Assembly: GCF_024347195.1 (NCBI RefSeq)
Contig: NZ_AP025281.1
Span: 2,604,001 to 2,668,000 of the forward strand
DNA: 64,000 nucleotides
From: Aliamphritea hakodatensis
Lineage (GTDB): Bacteria > Pseudomonadota > Gammaproteobacteria > Pseudomonadales > Balneatricaceae
Reading direction: 5' to 3'
The notes below the pieces were generated by a model, which saw only the letters and a list, made by a program, of their open reading frames with translations, had not been told where the DNA came from and searched no databases. This document shows positions 62,291 through 64,000 of this stretch, in pieces (the first letter of the stretch is position 1; every line of letters starts with the position of its first letter). Position numbers and translations under genes: made by a program.

Positions 62291-62746
62291 TTAGCCCACT
62301 TCGCTAATCTCTACCATGTCCGACACAAACCCCTTCCCCGCCTTCAGATTATTGAGGAAGGCGGAGCGGCTTACTTGCAGAGCGGCGGCGATGCGGGCAT
62401 CGGTATGGTAGTCGGCTTCGTTATCCGGATCCGGGCGGTTCTTTAGCAGTACCCAGGCCACCAGCGCGGCGTGGTGTTTGGGATTACGCTTATGCAGGCA
62501 GGTCATCACCCGGCAGGCCCATAGTGTTTTACGATCGCGGGGTTCTTTGAACATCATGCCTACCTGGTAGATCATGGCGCCATTGCTGTTACCGCCGTGG
62601 CCACTCTCCGGCAGCTGGCCCCGGTAGTCCATCAACCGGCCGATCTGGTGCTCAGCGCGAAAGCCGGCTTCACTGTTTAAGTCTCTGGCGATCTCTACGG
62701 CCAGGTAACGGTCAACCACGTTTATGATTCTGGCATCACTGATCAT
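62291..62746 (-). CDS. Phage HTH regulator, antiterminator Q-like position
   Basis: This 151-residue protein has a C-terminal helix-turn-helix (TDARIAAALQVSRSAFLNNLKAG). The middle contains WACRVMTCLHKRNPKHHAALVAWVLL, similar to phage antitermination/late-regulator proteins. It lies directly after the resolvase gene and before the cargo block, where Q lies in lambdoid phages. Its exact mechanism is not provable here. Confidence 0.6.
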   Translation of the reverse strand: MISDARIINVVDRYLAVEIARDLNSEAGFRAEHQIGRLMDYRGQLPESGHGGNSNGAMIYQVGMMFKEPRDRKTLWACRVMTCLHKRNPKHHAALVAWVLLKNRPDPDNEADYHTDARIAAALQVSRSAFLNNLKAGKGFVSDMVEISEVG

Positions 62747-62763
62747 TTGATCCCCTTCGCTAA

Positions 62764-63204
62764 TCAGCCGTATAGCGCCAGTAAGGCGGCATCGCGCTTG
62801 TCTTCGTTGCTTGTCCCGGTCCAGCCAGTCAGGCGATTGAAGTATTCTGCGTTCTTTTTGGCATTTCGCTTGGTAACGCCTTGCAGCGGCTTTATCAGAC
62901 GAAAATCTGCACCGGTATCGGTTAGGTATTGTTTCAGCAAGCGCCCGATCGCTTTTACCTGGCCAACTTTCTGAGCAATGTTCCGCTCTACCGCGGCACT
63001 GCGTACACCTGCCCGCCGGTAAACCGTTTTATCGTGTTCAACGTCTTCCAGGTGAAAGCATGCCTGGTGTTTGTGTTCTTCAATGAACTGAATCAGCTGG
63101 AAGAACGACATAGCATCCAAACTGATGATCTGCTTGGCCTGAGTGATCGCTACCCCGCTTTTCACCAAGTCCGGATCAATTCCAATGATTATTTTTGAAG
63201 TCAT
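62764..63204 (-). CDS. RuvC-like Holliday junction resolvase
   Basis: The start is set at 63204 (MTSKIIIGIDPDLVKSG), with GAGG 8 bp upstream. About 146 residues. RNase H-fold catalytic residues appear as GIDPDLVKSGVA (Asp), FHLEDVEHDKT (Glu) and NEDKRDAALLALY (Asp pair), as in phage RuvC/Rap-like proteins. It ends within 18 bp of the HTH regulator. Confidence 0.85.
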   Translation of the reverse strand: MTSKIIIGIDPDLVKSGVAITQAKQIISLDAMSFFQLIQFIEEHKHQACFHLEDVEHDKTVYRRAGVRSAAVERNIAQKVGQVKAIGRLLKQYLTDTGADFRLIKPLQGVTKRNAKKNAEYFNRLTGWTGTSNEDKRDAALLALYG

Positions 63205-63214
63205 ACCCGTATCC

Positions 63215-64000
63215 TCACCAGTTGGTATCATTAACGTTCATGATTTCTTCTGACACCATGGCCCGCTTGCCGGCCGGCGTGGTCACGGGCTGCTGGTGGC
63301 CATGGCTGGCAGCGTTCACCTGCAAGGCTTGCATCCGCTTGGCAAGCTTGTGCTCCCAGTCACTCTGACTCAGCCGTAACGGCTTACCGGACCAGTAACT
63401 TCGAAACTCGCCTAAAATCTCCTCCTGCTGGTCAGGGTCAATACTAGACACGTTGATTTTCAGCAGCTGGCAGCGACCGTTAAACATTCCACCTGGCAGC
63501 CACTCCCAGTGCATGTTGAATTTCTGATGATCAGGTGTGGCTGATTGGTTGAATGGCTGGTTAACATCCAGCGCGAACAAATCGGCTGATGGTGATGCTG
63601 GTGGTGTGGCTGAATCTCGAGCAGGCACCGCCGGGTGAAAATCTGCATTTGGACCACCAACCTCTACAATAATTTGATCATTGGTTATCTGATCATGGGT
63701 AGGCTGATTCTGGTCAGCTTGATCACTGGTATACTGATATGCGGGATTTTTTTCCCCACTTGATCGGGATATTTCTCCCGCCTTAGTCGGGATATTTTTC
63801 CCTACTTGGTCGGGATTTTTTTCCCCGCTTGGCCGGTTTTTTTTTCCCGCCTTTGCTTTGGTGGTCGGGATTTTTTTCCCTACCTTGCCCGCACCTTCCT
63901 GAGTCTCTGCTTTGTTCCAGGTGCGGCCCTTATCAGTGATACGAACGTGCGTCTTATTGCTGATCACAACACGCTCAATCACCCCCAGTTTTTCCAAAGA
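63215..64000 (-). CDS. Phage replication initiator with DnaT-like C-terminus (5' end outside window)
   Basis: The frame is open to the window edge, so the N-terminal part is missing; the visible start LEKLGVIERVVISNKTHVRITDKG is the end of a winged-helix domain. A basic middle with recurring KNP/GEK phrases coincides with the iterons. The C-terminal EWLPGGMFNGRCQLLKINVSSIDPDQQEEILGEFRSYWSGKPLRLSQSDWEHKLAKRM matches the DnaT/primosomal domain. It probably binds the iterons and loads the helicase, as lambda O does. Confidence 0.82.
   Translation of the reverse strand, partial: SLEKLGVIERVVISNKTHVRITDKGRTWNKAETQEGAGKVGKKIPTTKAKAGKKNRPSGEKNPDQVGKNIPTKAGEISRSSGEKNPAYQYTSDQADQNQPTHDQITNDQIIVEVGGPNADFHPAVPARDSATPPASPSADLFALDVNQPFNQSATPDHQKFNMHWEWLPGGMFNGRCQLLKINVSSIDPDQQEEILGEFRSYWSGKPLRLSQSDWEHKLAKRMQALQVNAASHGHQQPVTTPAGKRAMVSEEIMNVNDTNW
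63742..63888. repeat. 23-bp iterons: probable phage replication origin
   Basis: Copies starting at 63742, 63765, 63788, 63811 and 63834 are spaced by exactly 23 bp, and a sixth lies at 63866. Each reads like CGGGATTTTTTTCCC(C/T)RCTTGGT, with inverted arms CGGGA/TCCCG. 23 is not a multiple of three, so each copy is in another reading frame: the DNA, not the protein, is conserved. An A/T-richer, GATCA-rich stretch follows at about 63660-63740. Confidence 0.85.

Larger units (their letters stand above)
28269..64000. mobile_element. Lambda/HK97-like siphophage prophage (right end outside window)
   Basis: The left border is the tRNA-Leu fragment. A complete head, tail and lysis set is present on the minus strand, plus replication genes at the right edge. 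The region has P27-type TerS, HK97 portal, S49 protease, HK97 capsid, gp10-like protein, tube, frameshifted chaperone, tape measure and tail tip, hence a non-contractile long-tailed phage. Repressor, integrase and the right att site are not in the window. Structural genes look intact, so it may be inducible; the LexA-regulated umuDC operon lies inside it. Confidence 0.93.

Noticed and set aside
63742..63888. Tandem repeats as a CRISPR array
   Set aside because: Period of 23 bp with no unique spacers, inside a replication gene; iterons explain it better.

Overview
The window looks like part of the chromosome of a marine-type gammaproteobacterium (Oceanospirillales-like; inferred from protein flavour and moderate GC, not proven) and splits into two halves. 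Bases 1 to about 28.2 kb are host DNA: the end of a type II secretion system (T2SS) operon (GspL-M-N/C-D), two sigma-54-type promoters driving two exported DUF11-like proteins, a secreted M11-type metalloprotease, a small gene with its own sigma-54-type promoter, a VpsR/NtrC-like sigma-54 activator, and the secretin-assembly pair GspA-GspB. Together these read as a secretion locus with its candidate cargo and regulator. An orphan tyrosine recombinase beside a perfect inverted repeat and 1.5 kb of apparently non-coding DNA follow. Housekeeping genes come next: a GacA/UvrY-like response regulator, a KfrA-like DNA-binding protein, GAPDH, the thiamine transporter ThiBPQ with a divergent thiamine-kinase-like gene, and a tRNA-Gly/Gly/Cys cluster.

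From about 28.27 kb to the right edge lies a lambda/HK97-type siphophage prophage, almost all on the minus strand. Its left border is a displaced 3' piece of tRNA-Leu(UAA), so the intact tRNA and integrase should lie beyond the right edge. Read in the direction of transcription (right to left) the order is: replication protein with internal iterons (probable origin), RuvC-like resolvase, HTH/antiterminator-like regulator, a long accessory block, lysis genes, HNH nuclease, TerS, TerL, small membrane protein, portal, S49 protease, HK97 capsid, head-tail joining genes, tail tube, tail chaperones with a -1 frameshift site, tape measure, tail tip and a propeller-like tail fibre.

The accessory block (49.3-62.1 kb) sits between the regulator and the lysis genes, where lambdoid phages often carry cargo. 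It holds a Septu-like ATPase/HNH pair, a RexA/RexB-like pair plus a third membrane gene, a LexA-boxed umuDC operon, a secreted ankyrin/DUF1036-like protein with a second exported protein, a membrane protein with fifteen 12-residue repeats, a pentapeptide-repeat membrane protein, and an M15 endolysin that has lost its C-terminal catalytic end. A diverged terminator-containing element of about 95 bp is present at both 49.3 and 59.6 kb.

The strongest leads are the RexAB-like three-gene cassette, the 23-bp iterons inside the replication gene, the canonical A AAA AAC frameshift, the unusual SxGC-type putative lysin, the 12-residue solenoid protein, and the sigma-54 circuit of the T2SS locus. All functional assignments are by motif and context; no searches were run.
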